DNA of 53,115 nt from HGM05190 sp964394205. Lineage in GTDB: Bacteria; Bacteroidota; Bacteroidia; Bacteroidales; Muribaculaceae. A program made the position numbers and the translations under genes. Position 1 is the stretch's first letter, and each line of letters begins with the position of its first letter. Positions 15,415 through 24,700 of the stretch are shown here, piece after piece. Location: assembly GCA_964394205.1 (NCBI GenBank), contig CAYMVS010000010.1, forward strand, positions 1 through 53,115. The letters run 5' to 3'. A model generated the notes under the pieces. It worked only from the letters and a program-made list of their open reading frames with translations, was not told where the DNA came from and made no database searches.

Positions 15415-17592
15415 TCAACGTTTTTTGGAGTGGCGCAGGCGGCGGTAGTGCTCGATCAGACGGCGGTAGAGCTGCATGGCCTTGATGGTGATAGGAGAAG
15501 GAGCCACCATGAGGTCGGTCGACATGACCTCGGCCATGGTTTCGGTAGTCTCGACGGCGCCAAACTGCTCGGGGAATATGATGATGAGGTTGTTGCCGGC
15601 AAAATAGCGCTTGAGGAAGTCGGGCATCAGGTCGATGTCGTTGTTGTAGGAGACGGCCGAGCGGCGCGAGGAGATGACGATGAGCAGGTCATCGTCGGCA
15701 ATGCGGTTGGCAAGGATGACAAAGTCGTCCCAGTTTTCGGCCTGGCGGTACTGGCGTCGGAACTGGTAGCCGCCGGTCTGGCAGACGCGCTCGATGAAGG
15801 GACGTGTGTCGGGGTGGCAGCAGAAAATTGTCAGGCACCCCAGCTGCATGGTGAGATTGCCGATTGCCTCGACCCAGCGGCGGAAACCGGTCTCAAACTG
15901 GGCGTTGGGGGGCACGCTGACCACGATGCGGCTGACGGTGTTGACGGGTATATAGCAGCGTGAGATGACCACCATGCGGTTGGTCGACGTCAACAGCTGC
16001 TCTATTTTGTTGCCATAGAACGAGTCGATGATGGCTGTGCGGCGATGGAGGCCGATGAACACCTCTGTTATGTCGCGCTCGCTGATGGTGTTGAGCACCC
16101 CGGTGACAATGTTGAGGTCAAAGCGCTCGATAGGCTTGAGGCGGGTGTCGCCGGCAGCGGCGGTCTGCTCGGCCACGTCGAGGCTGTTGCGGCCAATGGC
16201 GCGCGAGGAGGCGCTGTTGTCGCTGCGCACGTGCAGGGCATACATCTTGCTGTCGGGGTTGATGCCGCGCCCCATGAACATCGCCAGGTCGACAAGCTGG
16301 GGGGTGGTGATGGGGTTGGCGACGGTGACGAGGGTGCGCCGCGGGGGGCGCGAGCGCTGATTGGCCGCGTTGAGGGAGTTGCCGCTGAAAAGGAGCACAC
16401 GCAGGCGTGAGGCGGCGCGTGAGGTGCCAAACGAGGAGACGGTGCAGGTGACAAGGATCATCACGATGGTGCCGTTGAGCACATCCTCGTCAAAAATCTT
16501 GATCGAGTAGCCTATCATGACCACGGCCAGAGCCACGGCGGTGTGGGCATTGGTGAGCTGATACATCATCGAGCGGTCGACACCGCGCATGCCAAAGCGC
16601 AGCTGTGTGACCCACGCGGCGATCCACTTGCCGGCCATGGCCACGGCCGACATGACGGCGGCCACATAGAGCGTGTCCCACCCGTCGACAACCACCTTGA
16701 CGTTGATGAGCATACCGACGCCGATGAGGAAATAGGGGATAAAGATGGCGTTGCCGACAAACTCGAGCCTGTTCATCAGCCGCGAGCGGGCCGGGATGTA
16801 TCGGTTGAGGGTCAGGCCGGCAAAAAAGGCGCCGAAGATGCCCTCGATGCCTATCACCGAGGCTATGGTCGAGGCAAGGAAGACCATTGCCAGGACATAG
16901 ATGAACTGGGCGATGCCGTCGTTGTATTTCTTGAAAAACCATCGGGTGAGCCGAGGATAGATGTAGACCGTGACCAGGCAGAAGATGACAAGGCCTGCCA
17001 GGAGCGCCATGAGACTGCCCGGGCTGAAGGCTCCCTCGCGGTAGACACCGGTGACCGACGCGACCACAATCAGGGCGCCGAGCACCGCCATGATTGTGCC
17101 GGCGACGGCGATGACCACGGCGGGCTGCTTGGAGAGTCCGAAGCGCGACACGATGGGGTAGGCGATGAGGGTGTGGGAGGCAAACATCGAGGCAAGCAGC
17201 AGGGCCGCCAGCGAGTCCTGATGCAGGAACACGACGGCACCGACGGCGCCGATCACAAGCGGTATGACAAATGTCACCAACCCGAAAAAGAGGCCCCGGC
17301 GCAGGTTTTTCTTGAGATTGTACATGTCAATCTCGAGGCCGGCCAGAAACATCAGGTAAAGGATACCGACCTGGCCAAACACCTCAAAGCTCATGTCGCG
17401 GGCCAACAGGTTGGCGCCATGGGGACCAACAGCCACGCCGGCCAGGATGAGGCCGATGACATGGGGCACACGCAGACGGTTGAGCAGTATCGGCGCGAGC
17501 AGGATGATCACCAGTACCGTCAGGAAGATGGTTACCGGATTGGTGATCAGGGCCGGGGCCGAGCTCAACAGTATGGTGGCTGAAAGGGTCAT
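15415..17592 (-). CDS. CPA2-type cation:proton antiporter with universal-stress domains
   Basis: A 725-aa inner-membrane protein. Residues about 10-410 form a 12-helix monovalent cation:proton antiporter-2 domain with LRVPHVIGLILAGVAVGPHG, FLAGLEIDMYNLKK and GIEGIFGAFFAGLTLNR. Residues 430-725 look like one or two universal-stress-type nucleotide-binding domains facing the cytoplasm, which in the family control transport. The ion (Na+ or K+) cannot be told. Its ATG is three bases after the asd stop, so the two genes share a transcript; that pairing has no evident metabolic link. Confidence 0.9.
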   Translation of the reverse strand: MTLSATILLSSAPALITNPVTIFLTVLVIILLAPILLNRLRVPHVIGLILAGVAVGPHGANLLARDMSFEVFGQVGILYLMFLAGLEIDMYNLKKNLRRGLFFGLVTFVIPLVIGAVGAVVFLHQDSLAALLLASMFASHTLIAYPIVSRFGLSKQPAVVIAVAGTIMAVLGALIVVASVTGVYREGAFSPGSLMALLAGLVIFCLVTVYIYPRLTRWFFKKYNDGIAQFIYVLAMVFLASTIASVIGIEGIFGAFFAGLTLNRYIPARSRLMNRLEFVGNAIFIPYFLIGVGMLINVKVVVDGWDTLYVAAVMSAVAMAGKWIAAWVTQLRFGMRGVDRSMMYQLTNAHTAVALAVVMIGYSIKIFDEDVLNGTIVMILVTCTVSSFGTSRAASRLRVLLFSGNSLNAANQRSRPPRRTLVTVANPITTPQLVDLAMFMGRGINPDSKMYALHVRSDNSASSRAIGRNSLDVAEQTAAAGDTRLKPIERFDLNIVTGVLNTISERDITEVFIGLHRRTAIIDSFYGNKIEQLLTSTNRMVVISRCYIPVNTVSRIVVSVPPNAQFETGFRRWVEAIGNLTMQLGCLTIFCCHPDTRPFIERVCQTGGYQFRRQYRQAENWDDFVILANRIADDDLLIVISSRRSAVSYNNDIDLMPDFLKRYFAGNNLIIIFPEQFGAVETTETMAEVMSTDLMVAPSPITIKAMQLYRRLIEHYRRLRHSKKR

Positions 17593-17595
17593 CGC

Positions 17596-18600
17596 TCAGA
17601 CTTTGAACAAATGTTTTGCGATCTGGACTGCATTAAGGGCGGCTCCCTTCTTGATCTGGTCGCTGACGGTCCAGAAGGTTATCGCGCCGGGGGTCGAGAT
17701 GTCGTCGCGCAGGCGGCCTATGAAGACAGGGTCGTGGCCGGCGCGGTCGAGGGGCATGGGATAGGTGGCGGTGGCCGGATTGTCGACCATCACGACACCG
17801 GGGGCGGCGGCAAAGGCCCCTCGCGCCTGGTCGACGGTCACGGGCCGCTCACACTCCACCCAGATGGCCTCGCTGTGGGCGCGCATCACGGGGACGCGAA
17901 CACACGTGGCGCTGACCTCGAGCGAGGGCGCGTGCATGATTTTTTTGGTCTCGTGGTGCATCTTCATCTCCTCTTTGGTGTAGCTGTTGTCGAGGAAGAT
18001 GTCGATGTGGGGAATGACGTTGAACGCCAACTGATGGGCAAAGCGCTCGACGCGTGGCTCGTCGCCGCCGGCCAGGGCCCGGTGTTGGTCGACAAGCTCG
18101 TCCATAGCCGCCTTGCCGGCACCCGATGCCGCCTGATAGGTCGACACATGCACGCGCCTGATGGGCGACAGGTCGTGGATGGGTTTGAGCGCGACAACCA
18201 TCTGGATGGTGGTGCAGTTGGGGTTGGCGATGATGTGGCGCGGCGCGTTGAAGGCGTCGTCGCCATTGACCTCGGGCACAACCAGGGGGACATCGCTGTC
18301 CATTCGGAAAGCGCTCGAGTTGTCTATCATTATGGCACCGCCCGAGGTGATGGTCCCGGCAAACTCGCGCGAGACGCCGGCGCCGGCCGACACAAAAGCG
18401 ACGTCGACATCTTTAAACGCGTCGGCATCGTGGGTCAGCTCTTTGACGGTGTATTCTCGCCCGCCAAAGGTCATTGTCATGCCCGCGCTACGCTTTGAGC
18501 CAAACAACGACAGGTTGTCAACAGGAAATTTTTGCTCGGCAAGCACCTTGAGGAGTTCTTGACCGACGGCACCCGACGCGCCAACAATCGCTACGTTCAT
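17596..18600 (-). CDS. asd: aspartate-semialdehyde dehydrogenase
   Basis: Asd reduces aspartyl-4-phosphate to aspartate semialdehyde with NADPH, supplying lysine/diaminopimelate, threonine and methionine synthesis. The 334-aa protein has the NADP loop GASGAVGQELL (7-17), the catalytic cysteine C129 in NPNCTTIQ, and STYQAASGAGKAAMDEL with H-containing substrate segments further on. Length and motifs are normal. The gene follows a terminator of the zinc-ribbon gene and starts its own unit with the antiporter gene. Confidence 0.96.
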   Translation of the reverse strand: MNVAIVGASGAVGQELLKVLAEQKFPVDNLSLFGSKRSAGMTMTFGGREYTVKELTHDADAFKDVDVAFVSAGAGVSREFAGTITSGGAIMIDNSSAFRMDSDVPLVVPEVNGDDAFNAPRHIIANPNCTTIQMVVALKPIHDLSPIRRVHVSTYQAASGAGKAAMDELVDQHRALAGGDEPRVERFAHQLAFNVIPHIDIFLDNSYTKEEMKMHHETKKIMHAPSLEVSATCVRVPVMRAHSEAIWVECERPVTVDQARGAFAAAPGVVMVDNPATATYPMPLDRAGHDPVFIGRLRDDISTPGAITFWTVSDQIKKGAALNAVQIAKHLFKV

Positions 18601-18683
18601 TTCTTCAGGGGGGGGAGTGGGAAGGGGAAAAGAATTATTTCTTCTCTTTGGTAATTGTTTGTTTACTATACAGATTTTAAAGA

Positions 18684-18722
18684 AGCCCCCGTCGCCAATC
18701 AGAGATGGAAAGGCCGGGGGCT
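18684..18722 (-). terminator. terminator of the aspS operon
   Basis: AGCCCCCG (18684-18691) pairs with CGGGGGCT (18715-18722), followed on the minus strand by TCTTTAAAAT. It lies about 40 bases after the zinc-ribbon stop and before asd. The 23-base loop is long, which lowers confidence. Confidence 0.55.
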
Positions 18723-18763
18723 AAAGCGGGGTGAGAGGGAAACGCCTGTCGGCGGGGCGCCGA

Positions 18764-19537
18764 TCAATCGTGGTTTTCCACACCGGCCAGCTCGGGGTCA
18801 ATCATGATGCGGCCGCAGTATTCACACACGATAACTTTTTTGTGCATCTTGATCTCCATCTGCTTTTGGGGCGGAATACGGTTGAAACAGCCACCACAGG
18901 CGTTACGCTGGATGTAGACGATGCCGAGGCCGTTGCGGGCGTTTTTGCGGATGCGCTTGAAGGCAGTCAGCAGGCGCTGGTCGTCGATGCCGTCTTCGAT
19001 CTTGCGAGCGTTCTCGCGCAGGCGCTCCTCGTCTTGCTTTGTCTCGGAGATGATCTCGTCGAGCTCGGCTTTCTTCTCCTTGAGCACATGGGCGCGGTCG
19101 AGCATCGTCTGCTCGGTGGTGTTGATGTCGAGGTTCTTATTGTCGACGGCGCGGTTGTACTCGTTGATGTGCTTCTCACAAAGCTCAATCTCAAGTGTTT
19201 GAAACTCAATCTCTTTTGAGAGGAGGTCAAACTCGCGGTTGTTGCGCACGTTGTCGAGCTGTGTCTTGTATTTGTCAATCTTGGCCTTGGCCTCATTGAT
19301 TTTCTCTTTTTCGGCCACTGCCTTGCGACGGAGTTCTTCAATCTCGGCGCGATAGTTCTCGATGCGTGTATTGAGACCTTCGATCTCGTCCTCGAGATCG
19401 TTTACCTCCAGGGGGAGCTCTCCGCGCACGGTGCGTATGCGGTCAATCTGGGAAAGGGTGGTCTGCAGGTCATAGAGCGACTTGAGGCGCTGCTCGACCG
19501 ATAAAACTTGGTCGGGTTTGTTTTTATCGACTGCCAT
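18764..19537 (-). CDS. coiled-coil protein with C4 zinc ribbon
   Basis: A 257-aa protein with a long coiled coil (about 10-180, heptad-rich with LEDEIEGLNTRIENYRAEIE) and a C-terminal zinc ribbon (ACGGCF ... VCEYCGRI, two CxxC pairs). This is the widespread CT398/YheS-adjacent zf-RING_7 family, thought to bind nucleic acid or act as an adaptor. It is cytoplasmic. It starts six bases after the Nif3-like gene, a neighbour pair seen in many bacteria, and ends the operon. Confidence 0.9.
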   Translation of the reverse strand: MAVDKNKPDQVLSVEQRLKSLYDLQTTLSQIDRIRTVRGELPLEVNDLEDEIEGLNTRIENYRAEIEELRRKAVAEKEKINEAKAKIDKYKTQLDNVRNNREFDLLSKEIEFQTLEIELCEKHINEYNRAVDNKNLDINTTEQTMLDRAHVLKEKKAELDEIISETKQDEERLRENARKIEDGIDDQRLLTAFKRIRKNARNGLGIVYIQRNACGGCFNRIPPQKQMEIKMHKKVIVCEYCGRIMIDPELAGVENHD

Positions 19538-19543
19538 ATTTTT

Positions 19544-20329
19544 TTACAGATATTCTACTGGGTTCTGAGGTTGATTAGAGTATTGAACTGCAAAGGTAGG
19601 AAATTTTTCCTTAATAATGTGGAAAAAAATTGATGAACTGCATTGCTCGGTCTCAAAGTGGCCGATATCGACCAAAAAAATGTCGTCGGCACGCTCCTGA
19701 AAGTCGTGATAACGGATGTCGCCTGTCAGGTAGACATCGGCGCCGGCGTCGACGGCATTGTCAATGAACGAGCCTCCGGCACCGCCACAGAGGGCCACTC
19801 GCCCGACGAGGCGGTCGGGGTCGGTGTGGCTGCACCGGGCCACGGCGGCGCCAAAGCGTTTTTTGGCCAGGTCGACAAAGGCGCGCGCGGTCATGGGGCG
19901 GGGCAGCGACCCGACGGCCCCCGAGCCGTTGCCGTCGGGGTCGGGCACGAGGGCGTGCACGTCGGTCAGCCCCAGGCGGCGGGCCATCTCGCGCGAGATG
20001 CCGCCGGGGGCATTGTCGAGGCTGGTGTGGGCCGAGTAGAGTGTGACTCCCGCCTGGAGGGCGGCCATGACGGTGCGCTGTGACGCGTTCTCGCCGGTGA
20101 GCCGCCTCAGTGGCTTGAAGATGATGGGGTGATGGGCCACCACGAGATTGCAGCCGGCCGCGGCGGCCTCGGCCACAACCCCGGGGGTGTGGTCAAAGGT
20201 GAGTATGACGCCGGTGCAGGGGGCGTCGAGTTGGGGCGAGACCTGCACCCCGCTGTTGTCATAGCTCTCCTGCAGCCTTAGCGGGGCGTGCTCCTCGATG
20301 GCTTTGATGACCTCTCGGATGGTCGGCAT
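19544..20329 (-). CDS. Nif3-like dinuclear metal protein
   Basis: A 261-aa member of the Nif3/DUF34 family, toroidal hexamers with a dinuclear metal site; proposed roles include GTP cyclohydrolase-like and metal-handling activities, none settled. Metal ligands are visible in VVAHHPIIFKPL near 64, GDIRYHDFQ and DIGHFETEQ near 235. It is the short form; many Bacteroidetes homologues carry an extra middle domain. ATG 20329 overlaps the aspS stop (TGATG); GTG 20332 directly before it is also possible. Confidence 0.9.
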   Translation of the reverse strand: MPTIREVIKAIEEHAPLRLQESYDNSGVQVSPQLDAPCTGVILTFDHTPGVVAEAAAAGCNLVVAHHPIIFKPLRRLTGENASQRTVMAALQAGVTLYSAHTSLDNAPGGISREMARRLGLTDVHALVPDPDGNGSGAVGSLPRPMTARAFVDLAKKRFGAAVARCSHTDPDRLVGRVALCGGAGGSFIDNAVDAGADVYLTGDIRYHDFQERADDIFLVDIGHFETEQCSSSIFFHIIKEKFPTFAVQYSNQPQNPVEYL

Positions 20330-22095
20330 CACTTTTTGGTCTCTTCGGCCGGCACAACGGCGATTTTGAGTTCCTGCAGCTGAGAGTCGTCGATGGCCGA
20401 CGGGGCATCGATCATCATGTCGCGACCCGAGTTGTTTTTGGGGAAGGCGATGGTGTCGCGTATCGAGTCAAGCCCGGCGAGAATCGACACCATGCGGTCA
20501 AAACCAAAGGCAAGGCCGCCGTGGGGGGGAGCGCCAAACTTGAAGGCATCCATCAGGAAGCCAAACTTGTAGCGGGCCTCCTCTTCGCTCAGGCCCAGCA
20601 GGGAGAACATCTTGTCTTGCAGCTCGCTGTCGTGGATACGTATCGAGCCGCCGCCCAGCTCATTGCCGTTGACCACCATGTCGTAGGCCGTGGCGCGAAC
20701 CTCGCCGGTGTTGCTCTCGAGCATGTCGATATCGTCGGGGTTGGGCGCGGTGAAGGGGTGGTGCATGGCATAGTAGCGCTGGGTCTCGTCGTCCCATTCA
20801 AACAGCGGGAAGTCGATCACCCACAGGCATGAGAACTCGTCGGGGCGGCGCAACCCCAGGCGGCTGCCCATCTCGAGGCGCAGCTCACACAGCTGCTTGC
20901 GCGTTTTCATTGTCGGGCCGGCGAGGATGAGTATAAGGTCGCCGGGTTTGGCCTGGCAGCGCTCGGCCCAACCCCTGAGGTCGTCCTCGCTGTAAAATTT
21001 AGACACCGAGCTCTTTATCGAGCCGTCGGCCTCTATCTTGACCCACATCATGCCCTTGGCGCCTACCTGCGGACGCTTCACGAAGTCGGTCAGCGCGTCG
21101 AGCTGCTTGCGGGTGTAGCCGGCACAGCCGGGAGCCACAATGGCGCCTACATACTCGGCCTCGTCCATCACCGCAAAGCCCTTGCCGCCGGTGAGATCCT
21201 TGAGCTCGACAAACTTCATGCCAAAACGGGTGTCGGGCTTGTCGGAGCCATAATATTTCATGGCGTCGGCCCACGTCATGCGCGGGAACGGCTCGGTGAA
21301 GTCGATCCCCTTTGTATATTTGAAGATATGCTTTATCAGACCCTCAAACATGTTGAGCACATCCTCTTGCTCGACAAACGACATCTCACAGTCGATCTGT
21401 GTAAACTCGGGCTGACGGTCGGCGCGCAGGTCTTCGTCGCGGAAACACTTGACAATCTGGAAATAACGGTCAAAACCGCTTACCATGAGCAGCTGCTTGA
21501 ACGTTTGGGGCGACTGGGGGAGAGCGTAAAACTGGCCCGGATTCATGCGCGAGGGGACGACAAAGTCGCGCGCCCCCTCGGGGGTCGACTTGATGAGCAC
21601 CGGTGTCTCCACCTCGATAAAGCCCTTCTCGTCGAGATAGCGGCGTATCTCGAAAGCCATCTTGTGGCGCAGCTCAAGGTTGTGGCGCACACACTCGCGG
21701 CGCAGGTCGAGATAGCGGTACTTCATGCGCAGGTCGTCGCCGCCGTCGGTGTCGTTCTCGATGGTGAACGGGGGCACCTCCGAGCGGTTGAGCACCTTGA
21801 CATCGGTGGCGATAATCTCGATGTCGCCCGTCGGCAGATTGACATTCTTGTTGGTACGCTCGGCAACGGTGCCGGTCACCTGTACCACAAACTCGCGGCC
21901 CAGACGGTTGGCGGCCTCGTGGAGCCCGGGGTTGGACTCCTGGTCAAACACAACCTGTGTCAGGCCATACCGGTCGCGGATGTCTACAAAGGTCATTCCA
22001 CCCATTTTGCGAACACGCTGCACCCATCCTGCCAGGGTCACATTGCTGCCTGCGTCGCTGAGTCGCAGCTCGCCGCACGTTTTTGTCCTATACAT
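20329..22095 (-). CDS. aspS: aspartyl-tRNA synthetase
   Basis: AspRS charges tRNA-Asp with aspartate in the cytoplasm. The 588-aa length is the bacterial type, with an N-terminal anticodon-binding OB fold (LAGWVQRVRKMGGMTFVDIRD is its start), class II motif 2 (FRDEDLRADRQPEFTQID), the bacterial GAD insert, and motif 3 (GLAFGFDRMVS). The frame is open to 22233, but the natural N-terminus MYRTKTCGEL places the start at 22095. It leads an operon with the Nif3-like and zinc-ribbon genes and is divergent from an Lrp-type regulator. Confidence 0.97.
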   Translation of the reverse strand: MYRTKTCGELRLSDAGSNVTLAGWVQRVRKMGGMTFVDIRDRYGLTQVVFDQESNPGLHEAANRLGREFVVQVTGTVAERTNKNVNLPTGDIEIIATDVKVLNRSEVPPFTIENDTDGGDDLRMKYRYLDLRRECVRHNLELRHKMAFEIRRYLDEKGFIEVETPVLIKSTPEGARDFVVPSRMNPGQFYALPQSPQTFKQLLMVSGFDRYFQIVKCFRDEDLRADRQPEFTQIDCEMSFVEQEDVLNMFEGLIKHIFKYTKGIDFTEPFPRMTWADAMKYYGSDKPDTRFGMKFVELKDLTGGKGFAVMDEAEYVGAIVAPGCAGYTRKQLDALTDFVKRPQVGAKGMMWVKIEADGSIKSSVSKFYSEDDLRGWAERCQAKPGDLILILAGPTMKTRKQLCELRLEMGSRLGLRRPDEFSCLWVIDFPLFEWDDETQRYYAMHHPFTAPNPDDIDMLESNTGEVRATAYDMVVNGNELGGGSIRIHDSELQDKMFSLLGLSEEEARYKFGFLMDAFKFGAPPHGGLAFGFDRMVSILAGLDSIRDTIAFPKNNSGRDMMIDAPSAIDDSQLQELKIAVVPAEETKK

Positions 22096-22133
22096 ATTGC
22101 AAACAGTTTTTGTTGTTTTTTCTTTTATGACCG

Positions 22134-22141
22134 CAAAATTA
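22134..22141 (-). promoter_or_regulatory. -7 element upstream of aspS
   Basis: TAATTTTG on the minus strand fits TAnnTTTG exactly, 38 bases before the aspS ATG. No clear -33 TTTG is present. Confidence 0.55.
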
Positions 22142-22260
22142 CACAAAAACATGATATTAGCGCAATACCACGCTGTCGGTTTTAATTTTTTTTGCACGGG
22201 TGATTGCAGATAGCAAAAAGCTATCGAAAACATGTTTTACAGCATTTTTGTGGCAAATTG

Positions 22261-22291
22261 TTTGTGATTCCCAATATTTTGCTTACATTTG
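22261..22291 (+). promoter_or_regulatory. promoter of the Lrp-type regulator
   Basis: TTTG (22261-22264), a gap of 19 and TACATTTG (22284-22291) match the Bacteroidetes housekeeping promoter closely. The start codon is 23 bases further on. Confidence 0.8.
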
Positions 22292-22313
22292 TAACGAAAT
22301 TTGAAGAATAGCA

Positions 22314-22778
22314 ATGGAAAAACTCGACAATCTTGACCGCAAAATATTAAGCATCGTGATGAGAAACGCCCGCATCCCCTCAAAGGATGTCGCCCTGGTC
22401 TGCGGCGTGTCGCGAGCCGCCATCCATCAGCGTATCCAGCGCATGATCGACCTCAATATCATCACCGGCTCGGGCTATCACGTCAACCACAAGGTGCTCG
22501 GCTACCGCACGTGCACCTACATCGGCGTCAACCTCGAGCGAGGCGCCATGTACCGCGATGTAGTGCCCGAGCTCGAGAAGATACCCGAGGTGGTTGAATG
22601 TCATTTCACCACGGGCCCCTACACGATGCTCATCAAACTGTTTGCCCGCGACAACGAGCAGCTGATGGACTTGCTCAACAACAAGATACAGCGTATCCCC
22701 GGCGTCACCGGCACCGAGACCCTCATCTCGCTTGACCACAGTATCGACCGCGTGATTCCGATCACGATTGAAAAATAA
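22314..22778 (+). CDS. Lrp/AsnC-family transcription regulator
   Basis: A 154-aa DNA-binding protein. Residues 5-55 hold the AsnC-type helix-turn-helix (LDRKILSIVMRNARIPSKD, then GVSRAAIHQRIQRM); the remainder is the RAM ligand-binding/oligomer domain (VVECHFTTGPYTMLIKLFA). Such proteins respond to amino acids and control amino-acid metabolism. It is divergent from aspS, and the DUF2851 gene follows after 38 bases, so the latter may be cotranscribed. Ligand and targets are not readable. Confidence 0.93.
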   Translation: MEKLDNLDRKILSIVMRNARIPSKDVALVCGVSRAAIHQRIQRMIDLNIITGSGYHVNHKVLGYRTCTYIGVNLERGAMYRDVVPELEKIPEVVECHFTTGPYTMLIKLFARDNEQLMDLLNNKIQRIPGVTGTETLISLDHSIDRVIPITIEK

Positions 22779-22816
22779 CACCATCCAACCCCTCTCTCTC
22801 GCGAGGCGCCCGTCTC

Positions 22817-24127
22817 ATGGAAGCACTGATGCATTTTATCTGGGAGTTCAGGCTCTGTGGCACCGACCTGCACTGTGTTGACGGCGTTGGAATCACCGTG
22901 CTCGACCCCGGCCGTCATAACTATGACCCGGGGCCTGACTTTTTAAACGCCAAGATCAGGATTGGCAGCCACGTGTGGGTCGGCGATGTGGAGATCCACA
23001 CGCGCGCCGCCGACTGGTATCACCACGGGCACCACACCGACCCGGCCTACCGCTCGGTGATACTCCATGTGGTCAGGCAGGACGACACCCGTGTCGACCG
23101 CCACGACGGGCAGGTCATCCCTCAGGTCATCATCGACTGCAATCCCGACTTCAACCGCGACTACAACATGATGATCGACACCTCGCGGGGCACCCTGGGG
23201 TGCACCTCCCATCTGGGCGCCATCCCCTCGATGCATCTCAACGCGTGGGTCGACAGGCTGGGGTTTGAGCGCCTTCAGCAGAAGGGCGACCGCATCAAGG
23301 CGCTCGTCGACGACCACGCCGGCGACTGGGAGCAGGCGGTCTACATCACCCTCGCCCGCGCCTTGGGGTTCAACACCAACTCACAGCCCATGATGCAGCT
23401 GGCCAAGGCGGCTCCGCTCCATTTCATGCGCAAACATTCCGACTCGCTTGAGGCTCTCGAGGCCATTTTGCTCGGGCAGGCCGGGCTGCTCGACGGCGTC
23501 ACCCCCACCAACGACTATGTCGCCCTGCTGCAACGCGAGTATCGTTTCTACCGGTCAAAATTCAATCTCTCGCCCCTTCTCGCCCCGGGGTGGCGTCTCA
23601 ACTCCACCCGCCCGGCCAATTCCCCTTACCGCCGTGTCGCGCTCCTGGCCGCCATGATCCACGGCGGCTACTCACTGGTTGGGGCGATACTCGAGGCGTC
23701 GGGCTGCTACGAGAGCCTTTACCGGCTCTTCAGCACCACGCTCTCTCCTTTCTGGCAAACCCATTTCACTCTCGACAGCGAGGACACCCGACACTTCCCG
23801 GCGTTAGGCCGGCAGTCGATAAACTCGCTCATAATCAACGTCGTCGCCCCGACGGTGGCCGCCTATGGCGAGACCCACGCCAACCCGCGGGCCGTCGACC
23901 GCGCCATCGAGCTGCTCGAGACACTCCCGCCCGAGCAGAACAGGCCCGTGAAGATGTTTACCGCCGCCGGCATCTCCTGCCCGAACGCTTTCTGCTCTCA
24001 GGCGCTGATACAGATGCACAAAGAGTACTGTGACAAGCGCGACTGCCTCAGGTGCCACATCGGCTACCGCATCCTCTCGTCGCGCGCCGTCATCTCGTCG
24101 ACCACGGTAAAAGGCAACCTTTTGTAA
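22817..24127 (+). CDS. DUF2851 family protein
   Basis: A 436-aa Bacteroidetes-specific protein of the DUF2851 family. Typical features are the N-terminal LMHFIWEFRL, the DYDPGPDF-like NYDPGPDFLNAKIRIG, and VGDVEIHTRAADWYHHGH near 50-70; the C-terminus has CSQALIQMHKEYCDKRDCLRC with four cysteines (CxnCx4CxxC). The function of the family is unknown. It has no signal peptide. It sits between the Lrp-type regulator and a broken tyrosine phosphatase. Confidence 0.9.
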   Translation: MEALMHFIWEFRLCGTDLHCVDGVGITVLDPGRHNYDPGPDFLNAKIRIGSHVWVGDVEIHTRAADWYHHGHHTDPAYRSVILHVVRQDDTRVDRHDGQVIPQVIIDCNPDFNRDYNMMIDTSRGTLGCTSHLGAIPSMHLNAWVDRLGFERLQQKGDRIKALVDDHAGDWEQAVYITLARALGFNTNSQPMMQLAKAAPLHFMRKHSDSLEALEAILLGQAGLLDGVTPTNDYVALLQREYRFYRSKFNLSPLLAPGWRLNSTRPANSPYRRVALLAAMIHGGYSLVGAILEASGCYESLYRLFSTTLSPFWQTHFTLDSEDTRHFPALGRQSINSLIINVVAPTVAAYGETHANPRAVDRAIELLETLPPEQNRPVKMFTAAGISCPNAFCSQALIQMHKEYCDKRDCLRCHIGYRILSSRAVISSTTVKGNLL

Positions 24128-24157
24128 AAATTTGTTGCAGGCATTTAAAAAAATATA

Positions 24158-24165
24158 TATCTTTA
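24158..24165 (+). promoter_or_regulatory. possible -7 element before the phosphatase gene
   Basis: TATCTTTA has seven of eight consensus bases, with TTTG 24131-24134 upstream at a gap of 23, longer than usual. Transcription would begin almost at the GTG 24170, implying a very short leader. Confidence 0.35.
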
Positions 24166-24169
24166 CACC

Positions 24170-24668
24170 GTGATTGAAAAATTGAAAGTCAAAAAAGAGA
24201 TAAGAATACTGTTTGTGTGCCTGGGCAACCATCTGCCGGTCGCCGGCGGCCCAGGGGGTCATGCAAGCCATTGTCGACGCCCATCCGGGTGCCTCCGGGC
24301 GCTTTGAGATAGACTCGGCCGGCACCGGCCGCTATCACATAGGGCAGCTGCCCGACCAACGTATGCGCGTCCACGCCCGCCGGCGCGGCCTTGAGCTGGA
24401 CCATCGCTGCCGGCAGGTCACCGAGGCCGATTTTGACCATTTTGATATCATCATAGGCATGGACGACTCCAATATCGCCAACCTGAGGCGACTGGCGCCG
24501 TCGCCCGAGGCTGAGCGGAAGATCGTGCCGATGGCCCGCTTCTTCACCATCGCTACACGATATGACCATGTGCCCGATCCCTACTATGAGGGCGCCGAGG
24601 GTTTTGAGTTAGTGCTCGACCTGCTCGACGACGCCTGCAACAACCTCTTTCATCAACTTGACCATTAA
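24170..24668 (+). pseudogene. low-molecular-weight protein tyrosine phosphatase, frameshifted
   Basis: The product would be a roughly 165-aa LMW protein tyrosine phosphatase, which removes phosphate from tyrosine residues through a CX5R loop. The first frame reads IRILFVCLGN; after one extra C in the CC at 24229-24230 the protein continues in the +1 frame as ICRSPAAQGVM and runs intact to DPYYEGAEGFELVLDLL, including the general-acid DP loop. So one base insertion splits the catalytic loop CLGNICRS. No ATG precedes it; GTG 24170 or TTG 24182 may be the start. It could be a real pseudogene, a sequencing error or a regulated frameshift. Confidence 0.8.
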
Positions 24669-24700
24669 AAACCATTTTTTTTAACCCTACCAATCTTTTT

